Shown: positions 25,601 through 35,306 of the stretch, in pieces
How the letters are laid out: every line of letters begins with the position of its first letter
Position numbering within the stretch: the stretch's first letter is position 1
Assembly (NCBI RefSeq): GCF_004519405.1
Contig: NZ_SGWI01000003.1
Span: forward strand, 186,001 to 250,000
Length of the DNA stretch: 64,000 nt
Reading direction: 5' to 3'
DNA from: Pseudomonas sp. BCA17
GTDB lineage: Bacteria > Pseudomonadota > Gammaproteobacteria > Pseudomonadales > Pseudomonadaceae
Notes under the pieces: model-generated
Seen by the model: only the letters and a program-made list of their open reading frames with translations
Database searches by the model: none
Told to the model about the DNA's origin: nothing
Made by a program: the position numbers and the translations under genes

Positions 25601-26637
25601 CGGGTGGCTCCTGCTTGTTCGAAACCTTCGAGCACATTGACGGCGTTGATGCCGATTTCTTCCACGGCGTAGCCGCCTTCCATCACGAACAGGGTCGGCT
25701 TGCCCAGGCGTGCAATGCGCTGGCCCATAGCCAGGTAATCTGGGCTGTCGAGCTTGAATTGGGAGATGGGGTCGTGCTTGAACGTGTCCACGCCCAACGA
25801 CACCACGAGGACGTCGGTGTTGTAGCGTTCGGTCTCCCGGCAGGCTTCTTCCAGTGCTGCGCTCCACGCGTCCCAACCGGAACCGGCGGGCAGCGGGTAG
25901 TTGAAGTTGAACCCTTCACCCGCGCCTTCGCCGAGCTCATCGGCGTAGCCCAGAAAGAACGGAAACTCAGCCTCCGGGTGGCCATGGATAGACGTGAACA
26001 GCACATCGTTGCGTGCGTAAAAAATCGACTGTGTGCCGTTGCCATGGTGGTAATCCACATCGATGATCGCGACCTTCCCGTGGCCTTGGTCCAGAAAGGC
26101 CTGGGCAGCGATGGCGGCGTTGTTGAGGTAGCAATAGCCGCCCATCAAGTCGCTGGCGGCGTGATGCCCGGGCGGGCGGCACAGCGCGAAGGCACTGTGG
26201 GCGCCTTGCTGGATCGCCTGCTGCGCGGTGAGCGCCACCTGTGCCGCGCTGTACGCCGCCTGCCAAGTGCCGGCGGTGATCGGCGCACCACCGTCGAAGC
26301 TGTAATAGCCGAGCTGGCCATGCAGGCTGGTGGGCAGCACCCGGCGCAGGGTGCGGGCGGGCCAGGTGTAGGGCAGCAGGTCGCCGTCCTGTCCGAATTC
26401 GCTCCAGCGGGCCCAGGCGTTCTTGAAAAAGTCGAGGTAGTCGCGGCTGTGGATGCGTTGCAGCGGGGCCAGGCCGAAATCCCGCGGAGGCTGCACCGGG
26501 CCGAGCTCGCGGTCCTTGACCCGTTGCAATACATGATCGGCACGGGAAGGCATTTCGAAGCAGGGCATCAGTTGCCCGTCCATCAGTTCACAGCGTCCAT
26601 GGTGCAGATGGTGATCGTCGGAGTAGATCGTCAGCAT
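25597..26637 (-). CDS. aphA: Acetylpolyamine amidohydrolase (histone-deacetylase family)
   Basis: A 346-residue zinc amidohydrolase that removes acetyl groups from acetylated polyamines such as acetylputrescine or acetylcadaverine. Class II HDAC-fold motifs are all visible: [10 protein letters not shown] (tandem active-site histidines), [17 protein letters not shown] (Asp and His zinc ligands), [12 protein letters not shown] and [13 protein letters not shown] (second zinc Asp), and a C-terminal [11 protein letters not shown] with the catalytic Tyr. It is the first gene of an operon with the PotF-like protein, the PA1409/PA1410 arrangement, which argues for polyamine catabolism. Confidence 0.9.
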   Translation of the reverse strand: MLTIYSDDHHLHHGRCELMDGQLMPCFEMPSRADHVLQRVKDRELGPVQPPRDFGLAPLQRIHSRDYLDFFKNAWARWSEFGQDGDLLPYTWPARTLRRVLPTSLHGQLGYYSFDGGAPITAGTWQAAYSAAQVALTAQQAIQQGAHSAFALCRPPGHHAASDLMGGYCYLNNAAIAAQAFLDQGHGKVAIIDVDYHHGNGTQSIFYARNDVLFTSIHGHPEAEFPFFLGYADELGEGAGEGFNFNYPLPAGSGWDAWSAALEEACRETERYNTDVLVVSLGVDTFKHDPISQFKLDSPDYLAMGQRIARLGKPTLFVMEGGYAVEEIGINAVNVLEGFEQAGATR

Positions 26638-26759
26638 GGGTACTCCCCGCAGGCTCGTTGTTGTGCCTTCAAGTGTTGCGGCGCGGGGCGCTCAAGAGAA
26701 TGGCAAGAGCGGCCAGAAGGGGATAAATGTGGCCAGATTAAGTGACCGCAACGCGCCCG

Positions 26760-27752
26760 TTAATGGCGCATGAGACTGGGCGCCACGCCGCTCCAGCGCA
26801 CAAAGGCATGGCGAAAGCTGGCGATCTCGCTGAAGCCCAGCTGTTCGGCGATCTGATGAACCGGCATCTGGTCTTGCGCCAGCCATTGTTTGGCTCTCTC
26901 AAAGCGCAGTTCGTCGAGCAGTTGCTGGTAGCTGCAACCCAGCGCGTGCAGGTGCCGGCGCAGCGTGCGCGCAGAGCAGTTCATCTGCGCGGCCAAGCCG
27001 GCAAGGCCAGGCGCGGCATGCAGCTGGTCGGCCAGTAACTGGCGCACACGGTTGAGCCAGGCCTGGCGCCCGGTGAATTCGGAGTTTTGCTTGCGGCAGC
27101 GCTCGGCCATGGCCCGATGGGTGATGGGATCCGCCAGCGGCAGGGGCTGTTGCAGCCACTGTGGGTCGAAGGCAAACCCGTTGGTCAGCGTGTCAAACTG
27201 CAATGGACAGTCGAAGCGCTCGGCATACCGTGCGTGGTACTCCGGTGCCGGGTAGTCCAGGCGCACCTCACGCAACGGCAGCGGACGGCCGAGCAGGTCA
27301 TCACAGATGACCTTCAACGACACCAGGCAGAACTCTACATTGAACGCCGCCAGCGCCGGGTTTTCCCGATAATCGCCGGCGGTCAGCCAGGCGTGCTCGC
27401 TGTCTTCCAACAGGTTCAGCTCGAAAAGTGTTCCCAGCAGCGCCGGGTAGCGCAGCGCCAGGCGCAAAGCGTCACCTAAGGTGGCACTGGTGAGCAGCGC
27501 ATAGCCGAGCAGCCCATAGCACGACACATGCATGCGCTGGCCCAGTTCCAGGCCGATGTCCTGGCGCAGGGCCACGGCGTTGGCGCATACACGCATCTCC
27601 TGGCAGGTGGTGATACGGGTGTCGGCGCGGTGCAGATCGGCCACGTCAATGCCGCTGCCGGCCAGTAATACGTCGCTTGCCAGGCCCTGGTCCTTGAAGG
27701 TGGCCAGGACCAGGGAGACGGCATTGAGGGTAGTCAGATGTGAGTGCAGCAT
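26760..27752 (-). CDS. AraC-family regulator (OruR-like)
   Basis: A 330-residue transcription factor with an N-terminal ligand-sensing domain of the AraC_binding type found in OruR/ArgR-like regulators (residues 15-200; HVSCYGLLGYALLTSATLGDALRLALRY) and a C-terminal double HTH (residues 235-330; GLAGLAAQMNCSARTLRRHLHALGCSYQQLLDELRFERAKQWL and IAEQLGFSEIASFRHAFVRWSG). It lies directly upstream of aphA on the same strand, 122 bases away, and is the obvious candidate regulator of the polyamine genes. Confidence 0.88.
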   Translation of the reverse strand: MLHSHLTTLNAVSLVLATFKDQGLASDVLLAGSGIDVADLHRADTRITTCQEMRVCANAVALRQDIGLELGQRMHVSCYGLLGYALLTSATLGDALRLALRYPALLGTLFELNLLEDSEHAWLTAGDYRENPALAAFNVEFCLVSLKVICDDLLGRPLPLREVRLDYPAPEYHARYAERFDCPLQFDTLTNGFAFDPQWLQQPLPLADPITHRAMAERCRKQNSEFTGRQAWLNRVRQLLADQLHAAPGLAGLAAQMNCSARTLRRHLHALGCSYQQLLDELRFERAKQWLAQDQMPVHQIAEQLGFSEIASFRHAFVRWSGVAPSLMRH

Positions 27753-27815
27753 GGGGAAACCAGCGCGAGGGTGTGGCAGTGGCGCAGCAAATTGTATGCC
27801 GTCCCCTGCTGCCGA

Positions 27816-30800
27816 TCAGCCGCCGGACTCGGATTTGGGGCGCTCGAAAAACAGCTCGCGCGCCTGCTGCAGGCTGATCTCACTGCGGTAAAACGCAACA
27901 GTTTGCGTGCGATTGAGGCCTTTGGATGAGTCGGCCGCGGCGCCCAGGCGATGTTCTGCCGGGGTTTTCAGGCGGGCAGACAGGATGGCTTTGTCCGGCG
28001 TCCAGCTGGCGCTGTAGTGAAAATGGGCATACCAGAGCACTTCGTGCGTGGCGCGGTCGCTGATGGTGTATTCATCCAGATAGTCAGGTGTCGAGGACTT
28101 TATTCGACGGCGGGTGATGGTTTTCTTGATGGTGATCGCGTTGTGGCGTTGAAGCCATTCCACCCCCGACATGGTCGGGGGTGCCAGTTTGAGCGCCCTG
28201 TGCACCAACTGATTACTCTGTTGGTGAAGTTGGGCCAGGGCGCTGTCAATGGCCTTGGTCACGGTACTGGCGGGCACGGACATGGCATCGCTTTCAGTAA
28301 TGTTGCGCTGCGTCAGGGCCTCTTCGATCGCGTTGCTGGCCTGCTCGAGGCGCTGTGCATATTGTTGGTAAAAGTACTCGATACCAAAGGGGACGCGGTC
28401 GGCGAGGTTGGCATGGGTACGGGCTCGCGCCAGAAATGCCGGCAACTCATCGAGCAGGGCCTGGCCCTGATTGATGGTCGCTTGCACATCCACCTCGACC
28501 GGTTCGGCAGAAGGGCGCGCGACGGTGTCGTGGACCACCCACACGCCCTTGGTTTTCTCACGGTAGGTGGCGAGAATTTGCTCGGTCATTGGCGAGCGGA
28601 TATCCACCAGGCCGGTTTCCAGGCCAAGCTCGTTCAAGCGCGGTTCGCCTATCAGCAGGCCGCTGTAGCGGGTGCGGATAAACTGCCTGAGAGGGCGTGG
28701 CGGGGTCGACGGTGGCGTGGGGCGGCTCCTGAACACCTCGCGCTCATTGCTCAAGAGGCCGAGATGAGTGATTGCGCGTCGGTGGAACCCCCTCAGCTCC
28801 TCGCGTAACTCCTTTATCTGGTCGGGGATGGCATGCTCGGAGAACTCCACGGGAAAATCCTGCAAGCGCTCGTCGAGTAATTGAAACTGCTCCACCAGGT
28901 TGCTCAAGGTATCGATACGTTCGTCCAGGCGGCGGTCACTGCGCTCTTTCAGGGTGTCGCGCAGGCACTGGATCGTAATGTCCGCGCTGTCGATAATCTG
29001 GTCAATCGCCGACCAGGCGGCGGGCGCTGTCTTTAGGCTGTCAGGCGGCAGGCACAGGTTTCGGTTGAGCGACACGCGAATCGCCTTGAGGTCATCACTG
29101 CTGTAAACCGGCATCGAGCCCTTGAGAGTGCTCAACAGCAGCGCACCATCCCTGGCCAGCCCCTTGAGCTCGTTAAAGCGCCCGTGCATGTACTCCAGTT
29201 GTACGAGCAATGCCCCGGCCAGCTCGCGCATTTCTCGGAAGTCTTCAATCGAACGCTCTTGCGGCGCTTCGGCCTGGCGGAGCATCTGTTCGTGCACGGC
29301 GCGCCATTTTGGTGTGAAGCGGGCAAGGATTTCGCTCAGCGCCGCCTGGGTCAATTTGGCTTGGGCCTTGATGTAGCCCAGTGCCTTTGGCGCGTACTCC
29401 ACGCTTGGCTCGTGCACATTCATTTCCTTAAGCATCTGCAACGCCGACTCGTAGTCCGTGCGTTGGGTCTGCAGGGTCTGAAGGTAAGCCTGTCGCGTGG
29501 CTTGCGCCGAACTGGAAGGTCCGGTGTCCATTGCCTGGCGTGCCTGTTGCAAGGTCTCCTGGCTGGTTTTTTTCTGGCTTTCGAACACTTCAAGGCGCCT
29601 GCGCAGCTCCTCGGCTTTTTGCTTGGCTTGCGCCCGTCCTTTTGCGGTCATGATCTTAGGCCCGCCCCCGCGCAGGCGCAGGCGTGTATCGACAAACCAT
29701 TGGCCCTGGCGGTTATGAACCAACGGCGGGCCGGTGCGCGAGGGACGTTCAGAGTCGACGATCAACACGTTTTCGTTTTCATCCACGACCACCTGAAACC
29801 AGCGATCGCCCACCGGCGCGTACCAGTGTTCGCCACCCCGATACAGGTCTTGCCACGGGCCGACTTCGCCGTTGGCGTCCCCCACGGTGTCTGGCTTGCT
29901 CACCTTGAAGCTATCCAGCACGGTCGCCAGGCGCAGCGGTGTGCGGTTGATTGCGCCGCTGACGTGTAAGGGTTGGTCAGGCGTGTCCAGCGCGTCCGCA
30001 GAAATCGTCGCCAGTCTGCTGGGCTTCACGGGCCCGGCAGGGGCCGACAGTGACGGGGGAGGCAGTGGTTTGCTCCGCAGTGTCCGGCGCGGTGCGCTGC
30101 GACTGACGCTGTGCAGCGTGATGGCCATTCCAATGTTTAACAGCAAGTCGGCGAGTGCGGCCCAGGTTGAGTCCTGCTCAGGGTGACGGCGGGTGTCGGC
30201 CAGGTGTTGCAACTGGTCCATGATCTGCCAGATCCAGGCTGCGGCACCGACCGTACCCCCCAGGAACGGCAACGCCAGGTTGAAGATCAGCCAGCCGGTA
30301 CGCTTGAACGTGGCCCAGCGTGCTTCGACGTTGGACATCGATTGCTGGTCGGCCAGGGTGACCAGTGCATTGGCATTGGCGTTGTAGAGCGCGCTGAACA
30401 GCTCGCCGGTGATCGCGGTTTGGCTGAGCAGCAGCGAGCCGCCCATGATCCATACCTTGTAGGGATCGACGATGAAGTCGACCATGGCCCAGGGCGAGGG
30501 CAGGTCGCCGGGGAATACATAGCGGGCGTAATCGGTGCGTACGTTATCGGGCAGCCAGGCCAGTACGGATTCGCGCAGGCTGATCGATTGCTGCAGGGCG
30601 TAGAGCAAATTGCTTGGCGAAGGGAACTGCAGCAGCGACTTGTCGAGCAACGGTCGGTACAGCAGGCACGGGCCGGCAGCCGGGTCCTCGGGGCCGATCA
30701 CATACATGTTGGCGACCTCATCCGGCGTGGCGTCCTGTCGCCGGGTCGGCACAAACGCCAGTGGGCGCATGACGATCAACTGGCCCTGGACTTGCCGTTC

Positions 30801-32378
30801 GGCCGGCTTGGCCTGCATGACCGCCTTCACGTAGGCATAGCCGTGTTCATCAATCGCACCTTCGCCGCGCATCTTGCATTGCAGCGCCAGCAGCGGCAGT
30901 TGAATACGCAAGTGCTCGGCATACAGTTGCTGGCGGCGTGCGGACTCTGTCGGGTTATCCAGCAAGGTTTCTTTGATCAACGCCGGGTAGGTGGTGCCGA
31001 TATCCACGCGGGTGATCAGGCTCTCCAGGTAATCGACGCTCAGCCATTCTGGCGACGCGCGGGCCTTGTGGCGGCGCAGGGACTTGCTTCCCAGAGGCAG
31101 GGCGATCAGGTTTTGCAGGGCCAGCTCCGTCAGGCTGAACACCGTGGTCTCGATTTGCCCCGGTACCGCGAACAAGCCCCAGACCACAGGGCTGCGTACC
31201 ACGATGTCGAGGTCATCCAGCAACTGTGCGTCGGCGTCGGGGTGGTCCTTGAGCAGTTCGGCCTTCAGTTGCTCAAGGGTGTAGGCATGGATCGAGCTGA
31301 GGCCTTGGTCATAGCTGCGGCCTTCATTGGCGCTGTGCAAGGCCGCCAGATCCTTGAGGTGGCGGGCGTAGGCGTCCTGGTCCGGAGCCGAGGAGTTGGT
31401 CAGCCAATCGGGGAGCGCCTCCAGGTAGTCCTGCAGGAACGCTGCTTCACGCGTGGACCGGGGCGTCGGGGGTTGCGCCAGGTTGTGCTGGGCGGCCTCC
31501 GGCTCGCGTATGTCAGAGCACTCCATGGTGCCGATGTCCTTTATCTGGATACCGATAAAGGCGCTGGCCAGGTAATCGAAAAAGTCACCTTCGGGCTCTA
31601 TCAGGCGCCACTGTTGTGTCGCTGACAGCGGCAGTTCAAGGCCCAGTTGGTCCAGGGAGGTGTATTTCTTGAGGCCCGAGAACAATGAGTGGGTGAGGAC
31701 CACCTCTCTGCCTTGTTGTTTGCCGATCAGGACACTGATCAGGTAATCGTCGACCTGGTCGATATCCACCACATAGGCGCGCAGCGCATGAGAGGTATCG
31801 GCCTTGCGTGTCGCGGCATCAGGCGCAAGAAAAAGTTGGCGCGCCATGAGGCAGTCGTCGTCGGTCCAGCCGGGCACCTTGTTGACGTTCCAGACGTTGC
31901 GCAGCACCGTCGACAGCGCACGCCAGCGCGGGTTGCCGTCCTCGGCGCTGTTCCAATAATCCAGTTGCGCCTGTTGGTACGCCCGCACCATCAGCGGCGC
32001 CACCGCGTTCAGGAGGCTGGCAATGTCGAGAATGCGTACCGGCAGGTGTACCGCAGGCTCGACGATCGGCAGCTGGCTCAGAAAATGCTGCCCTTCGATG
32101 TACAGCGCTGTCGTTGCGAACAAGGTCTGCACGGCGAGAATATCGGTGAGCGCCTGATAATCGCAGCCGACCAGGACGACCTCATCGTCTTTAAGGTCCC
32201 ACAGCGGCGTGCCTACAACGACTGCGTTCGGGTCGATGTCCAGGCTCGGGTAAAGCAACTGCAAATGTTCACGCAGCCGTGTCGCAGCCACTTCGCGGAA
32301 CGCTGGGCCGATAGACATCTGCGCGATCAGCGTGTCAGTGGGGTTTTGATGGGGCTCGAGAGCGGGAGGTGACGTCAT
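27816..32378 (-). CDS. Giant toxin-like protein, probably DUF6543 family
   Basis: A 1520-residue protein with no signal peptide. The N-terminal about 650 residues contain family-like blocks (REVAATRLREHLQLLYP, NVWNVNKVPGWTDDDCLMARQLF, WLSVDYLESLITRVDIGTTYPALIKETLLDNPTESARR). A hydrophobic, probably membrane-active stretch follows near residues 690-715 (WLIFNLALPFLGGTVGAAAWIW), then a Lys/Gln/Glu-rich coiled coil near 910-960 and a mixed alpha-helical C-terminal third. It recalls the very long Pseudomonas proteins annotated DUF6543 or dermonecrotic-toxin-like; I recognise the style but cannot run a profile. The start at 32378 has AGGA nine bases upstream. No VgrG, Hcp, Rhs or obvious immunity gene is adjacent. 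Confidence 0.7.
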   Translation of the reverse strand: MTSPPALEPHQNPTDTLIAQMSIGPAFREVAATRLREHLQLLYPSLDIDPNAVVVGTPLWDLKDDEVVLVGCDYQALTDILAVQTLFATTALYIEGQHFLSQLPIVEPAVHLPVRILDIASLLNAVAPLMVRAYQQAQLDYWNSAEDGNPRWRALSTVLRNVWNVNKVPGWTDDDCLMARQLFLAPDAATRKADTSHALRAYVVDIDQVDDYLISVLIGKQQGREVVLTHSLFSGLKKYTSLDQLGLELPLSATQQWRLIEPEGDFFDYLASAFIGIQIKDIGTMECSDIREPEAAQHNLAQPPTPRSTREAAFLQDYLEALPDWLTNSSAPDQDAYARHLKDLAALHSANEGRSYDQGLSSIHAYTLEQLKAELLKDHPDADAQLLDDLDIVVRSPVVWGLFAVPGQIETTVFSLTELALQNLIALPLGSKSLRRHKARASPEWLSVDYLESLITRVDIGTTYPALIKETLLDNPTESARRQQLYAEHLRIQLPLLALQCKMRGEGAIDEHGYAYVKAVMQAKPAERQVQGQLIVMRPLAFVPTRRQDATPDEVANMYVIGPEDPAAGPCLLYRPLLDKSLLQFPSPSNLLYALQQSISLRESVLAWLPDNVRTDYARYVFPGDLPSPWAMVDFIVDPYKVWIMGGSLLLSQTAITGELFSALYNANANALVTLADQQSMSNVEARWATFKRTGWLIFNLALPFLGGTVGAAAWIWQIMDQLQHLADTRRHPEQDSTWAALADLLLNIGMAITLHSVSRSAPRRTLRSKPLPPPSLSAPAGPVKPSRLATISADALDTPDQPLHVSGAINRTPLRLATVLDSFKVSKPDTVGDANGEVGPWQDLYRGGEHWYAPVGDRWFQVVVDENENVLIVDSERPSRTGPPLVHNRQGQWFVDTRLRLRGGGPKIMTAKGRAQAKQKAEELRRRLEVFESQKKTSQETLQQARQAMDTGPSSSAQATRQAYLQTLQTQRTDYESALQMLKEMNVHEPSVEYAPKALGYIKAQAKLTQAALSEILARFTPKWRAVHEQMLRQAEAPQERSIEDFREMRELAGALLVQLEYMHGRFNELKGLARDGALLLSTLKGSMPVYSSDDLKAIRVSLNRNLCLPPDSLKTAPAAWSAIDQIIDSADITIQCLRDTLKERSDRRLDERIDTLSNLVEQFQLLDERLQDFPVEFSEHAIPDQIKELREELRGFHRRAITHLGLLSNEREVFRSRPTPPSTPPRPLRQFIRTRYSGLLIGEPRLNELGLETGLVDIRSPMTEQILATYREKTKGVWVVHDTVARPSAEPVEVDVQATINQGQALLDELPAFLARARTHANLADRVPFGIEYFYQQYAQRLEQASNAIEEALTQRNITESDAMSVPASTVTKAIDSALAQLHQQSNQLVHRALKLAPPTMSGVEWLQRHNAITIKKTITRRRIKSSTPDYLDEYTISDRATHEVLWYAHFHYSASWTPDKAILSARLKTPAEHRLGAAADSSKGLNRTQTVAFYRSEISLQQARELFFERPKSESGG

Positions 32379-32401
32379 GGCGTGTCCTGACAAGCAAAAG
32401 A

Positions 32402-32439
32402 ATGGCAACGTCCCAGGAAGAAACCCGGGGCGTTGCCAT
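32402..32439 (-). terminator. Intrinsic terminator after asparaginase gene
   Basis: ATGGCAACG and CGTTGCCAT pair as a 9-bp stem extended by CCC/GGG pairs. On the reverse strand it runs into TTCTTTTG. It separates the asparaginase gene from the large toxin-like gene. Confidence 0.7.
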
Positions 32440-32491
32440 GCTAGAAAGCGTCGTGTCAGGAGCGGTGGTGCTTATGTAGGTGAGCGGCCCC

Positions 32492-33469
32492 TCAGCGCAA
32501 CTCGCCGCACAGGTCCAGCTCCACCAGGCGGCGGACTTCCAGGCCATCGAGGCCGGCACCGACCAGTGCGTTGAGCTTGCCGAATGCCGCTTCACGGGTC
32601 ATGCCGCCGCCGGACAGCACGCCGACGCCGCGCAGGCGACTGCCGGCTTCGTAGACATCCAGCTCCACGCCACCCTCATGGCATTGGGTGATAGCCACGA
32701 CCACCACCCCGTTGTCCTGTGCCCGTTGCAGGCTGGCCAGGAACTCAGGGTTATCGCTCGGTCCGGTACCGCTGCCGAAGCATTCGAGGATCAGCGCCTG
32801 GATGCCACTGTCGATCAGCGCATCCAGTTGCACGGCCGCGATGCCCGGTACCAGCGGCAATACCCCGACGTTGGCCAGGGCCTTGGGCTGACGAAAATCC
32901 AGGGCAGCCGGAATTTCACTGGCCAGGGCCCCGCCGCCATTGCGCTGCAACGCGGCAAACGGGTGGCGACCAAAGCTGCGGATCTTCGCGCAGCGGGTCG
33001 GCGCCATCAGCGCGCCGTGGAAATACAGCTGAACGCCGGGTGCCAGGCCTTCGCCCAAGGCTGCCAGCGCACCGCTGACGTTTTCCCAGGCATCACTGTC
33101 CGGCACACCCGCCGGCAGCATGGAACCTGTGAACACCACCGGCGCCGGCAGCCCCAGCAGTTGGAAGCTCATCGCCGCGGCGCTGTAGGCCAGGGTGTCG
33201 GTACCGTGCAGGATCAGCACCGCGTCGCAGCCGTCGTCCACCGCCTCAACCACGGCGGTGCGCAGGCGCTGCCAGTAGGCGGGCGTCATGTTCGCGCTGT
33301 CGATCAGCGGGGACATTTCCCGGAAGCGCCAGGTGGGCAATGGCTGGTTGCAAAGCTGTTCGCGCATGCGCGCCTCGAAACCGGATGCGGGCGCCAGGCC
33401 GTTGGCGCTGGCCTGCATGCCGATGGTGCCGCCGGTATAAAGCACCATCACGTTGTTAGCTGAGTGCAT
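32492..33469 (-). CDS. L-asparaginase (type I-like)
   Basis: A 325-residue asparaginase that hydrolyses asparagine to aspartate and ammonia. The catalytic motifs are VLYTGGTIGMQ at residues 8-18 (nucleophile Thr) and ILHGTDTLAYSA at about 87-98 (second Thr with Asp), with a GSMLPAGVPDSDAWENV segment. There is no signal peptide, so it is probably cytoplasmic. ATG 33469 has AGGAG nine bases before it; the TTG one codon upstream is not needed. With the alanine symporter and, beyond the island, aspA, it forms an aspartate/asparagine metabolism group. Confidence 0.9.
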   Translation of the reverse strand: MHSANNVMVLYTGGTIGMQASANGLAPASGFEARMREQLCNQPLPTWRFREMSPLIDSANMTPAYWQRLRTAVVEAVDDGCDAVLILHGTDTLAYSAAAMSFQLLGLPAPVVFTGSMLPAGVPDSDAWENVSGALAALGEGLAPGVQLYFHGALMAPTRCAKIRSFGRHPFAALQRNGGGALASEIPAALDFRQPKALANVGVLPLVPGIAAVQLDALIDSGIQALILECFGSGTGPSDNPEFLASLQRAQDNGVVVVAITQCHEGGVELDVYEAGSRLRGVGVLSGGGMTREAAFGKLNALVGAGLDGLEVRRLVELDLCGELR

Positions 33470-33487
33470 CAAGAAATCTCCTGAACG

Positions 33488-33530
33488 AAAAACGCCGCCG
33501 GGCCCAGAGCATGCCCAAGGCCGGGCGGCG
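33488..33530 (-). terminator. Intrinsic terminator after the alanine/Na+ symporter gene
   Basis: 12-bp GC stem with one mismatch (CGCCGCCGGGCC / GGCCGGGCGGCG), a 14-base loop, and five T on the reverse strand. It lies 26 bases beyond the symporter stop and ends just before the asparaginase ribosome site. Confidence 0.88.
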
Positions 33531-33555
33531 TGTCATCTATCTGGTTTTGGCAGAC

Positions 33556-35001
33556 TCAGCGTTGCGCTTGAGCATGCAGTTCAGCCAGCGGCGCACTGTC
33601 CGGTTTTACCGGATTGGCCGGCCAGGCCTGGCGGTCCAGATCCAGGTCAGGGAATTGGCTGGAATCGAACACCGGTGTCTTGATCCCCGCTGCACGCTGG
33701 TTGTCGTAGTCGTTCAGGATGCGCATGGCGATCTTGAACAGGAACGCCAGGGCGAACAGGTTGACGAACGCCAGCAGGGTCATGGTGATGTCGGCGAAGG
33801 CGAACACGGTGCTCAGGTTCTCGATCGAGCCCCAGAAGATCAGCGCCAGCACCAGTGCACGGTAGCCCATCAACACCTTGCGGTTGTTGCCTACCAGGAA
33901 GCGCAGGTTGCTCTCACCGAGGTAGTAGTTGTACATGATCGAAGTGAACACGAACAACGCCAGGGCCACCGAGATGAACATGCGACCCCAGTCACCGACC
34001 ACGGCGGCCAGGGAGTTCTGGGTCAGGGCAATGCCGTCGCCTTCAAAGCCCGGGGTGTAGAAACCGGAGAGCAGGATCAGCAAAGCGGTGCAGGTGCAGA
34101 TCACGAAGGTGTCGAGGAACACGCTGAACGCCTGGACTACGCCCTGGGCGATCGGGTGTTCTACCGAAGCCACCGCTGCCACGTTAGGCGCACTGCCCAA
34201 ACCGGCTTCGTTGGCGAATACGCCGCGTTTTACACCCATGATGATTGCGCTGCCCACCAGGCCACCGAAGGCTTGGTCGAGGCCGAAGGCGCTCTTGACG
34301 ATGGTCGCGAGCATGGCCGGCACATGGTCGAATTGCAGCACGATCACGTAAAGGGTCACGGCGATGTAGACCAGGGTCTTGACCGGTACCAGCAGGTCGG
34401 CAATCGAGGCGATGCGCTTGATCCCGCCGATGAACACCAGCCCCAGCAGTACCGCCAGGGCCAGGCCGGTGTAGGTGGTGTCGAGGCCGAAGGCGTTGTT
34501 CAGCGAGTGGGTCACGGCGTGGGCTTGCAGGCCGTTGAAGGCAAAGCCGAAGGTCACCAGCAGCAGGAACGCCATGACCATCCCCAACCAGCGCTTATGC
34601 AAGCCGTGCTGGATGTAGTAGGCCGGGCCGCCACGGTAAGTGCCTTCAGCGTCGGTGCGCTTATACAGCTGGCCGAGGGAGCACTCGATAAAGCTCGAAG
34701 ACATGCCCACCAGCGCGGTGACCCACATCCAGAACACGGCACCCGGGCCGCCCAGGGTTACGGCAATGCCGACACCGGCGATGTTACCGGCACCCACACG
34801 GCCCGCGAGGCTGAGCATCAGCGCCTGGAACGAGCTGAGTTGGCCGGAGCTGCTTTTCAGGCTGTCGCGAAACACCGAAAACATGTGGAAAAAGTGACGC
34901 AGTTGAACGAAACGCGAGCGGATCGTGAAATAACCGCCGAGCCCGACAATGAGCACGATCAGTACTTTCCCTGAGAGGAAGTCGTTGATGACTTCGAGCA
35001 T
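33556..35001 (-). CDS. Sodium:alanine (AGCS) symporter
   Basis: An inner-membrane carrier of 481 residues in the alanine/glycine:cation symporter family. Around ten hydrophobic helices; family signatures include SLAGRVGAGNIAGVGIAVTLGGPGAVFWMWVTALVG (residues 64-99), GTYRGGPAYYIQHGL and GVKRGVFANEAGLGSAPNVAA, the hallmark NEAG segment. It imports small neutral amino acids with Na+. It is transcribed toward the asparaginase gene with a terminator between them. Confidence 0.93.
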   Translation of the reverse strand: MLEVINDFLSGKVLIVLIVGLGGYFTIRSRFVQLRHFFHMFSVFRDSLKSSSGQLSSFQALMLSLAGRVGAGNIAGVGIAVTLGGPGAVFWMWVTALVGMSSSFIECSLGQLYKRTDAEGTYRGGPAYYIQHGLHKRWLGMVMAFLLLVTFGFAFNGLQAHAVTHSLNNAFGLDTTYTGLALAVLLGLVFIGGIKRIASIADLLVPVKTLVYIAVTLYVIVLQFDHVPAMLATIVKSAFGLDQAFGGLVGSAIIMGVKRGVFANEAGLGSAPNVAAVASVEHPIAQGVVQAFSVFLDTFVICTCTALLILLSGFYTPGFEGDGIALTQNSLAAVVGDWGRMFISVALALFVFTSIMYNYYLGESNLRFLVGNNRKVLMGYRALVLALIFWGSIENLSTVFAFADITMTLLAFVNLFALAFLFKIAMRILNDYDNQRAAGIKTPVFDSSQFPDLDLDRQAWPANPVKPDSAPLAELHAQAQR

Positions 35002-35270
35002 GGAGTGTTCCTCGCTGATTTTTTAATGGCAAACGCAGGACGGTCCGACGCGTCGCTCAGCACCAGGCAGTGCACGACGCTTCGCCCCAATCCTTTTGCG
35101 GGTGTTGTTATTCATGCGCTTTCGCGTTGTATCCGGGCCTCGTTACCGACGACCGCAGACGCGAAGAGGGGCCGCACTATACCTAGCCGAACGGCATACG
35201 TCTGCATGAGGCGATTAAAGGAAGATGCAGCGGTCTGTGACCGCCGGCTTATGGACCGATGAACGCTCAC

Positions 35271-35291
35271 GCCTGGGGTCGTCCCCCAGGC
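35271..35291. repeat. Hairpin downstream of the island GNAT gene
   Basis: GCCTGGGG / CCCCAGGC stem with a five-base loop, 16 bases past the GNAT stop. No T-run follows on the reverse strand, so termination is uncertain. It marks the downstream edge of the island. Confidence 0.5.
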
Positions 35292-35306
35292 GGGTTTGTC
35301 GAGGTT

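Noticed and set aside
30183..31625. 480-codon forward frame inside the toxin-like gene
   Set aside because: Antisense shadow of the long reverse-strand gene, rich in Gln/His/Arg with no family features.
33511..34974. 487-codon forward frame over the alanine symporter
   Set aside because: Antisense to a clear transporter gene; composition is typical shadow (His, Gln, Glu, Asp-rich, no hydrophobic core).
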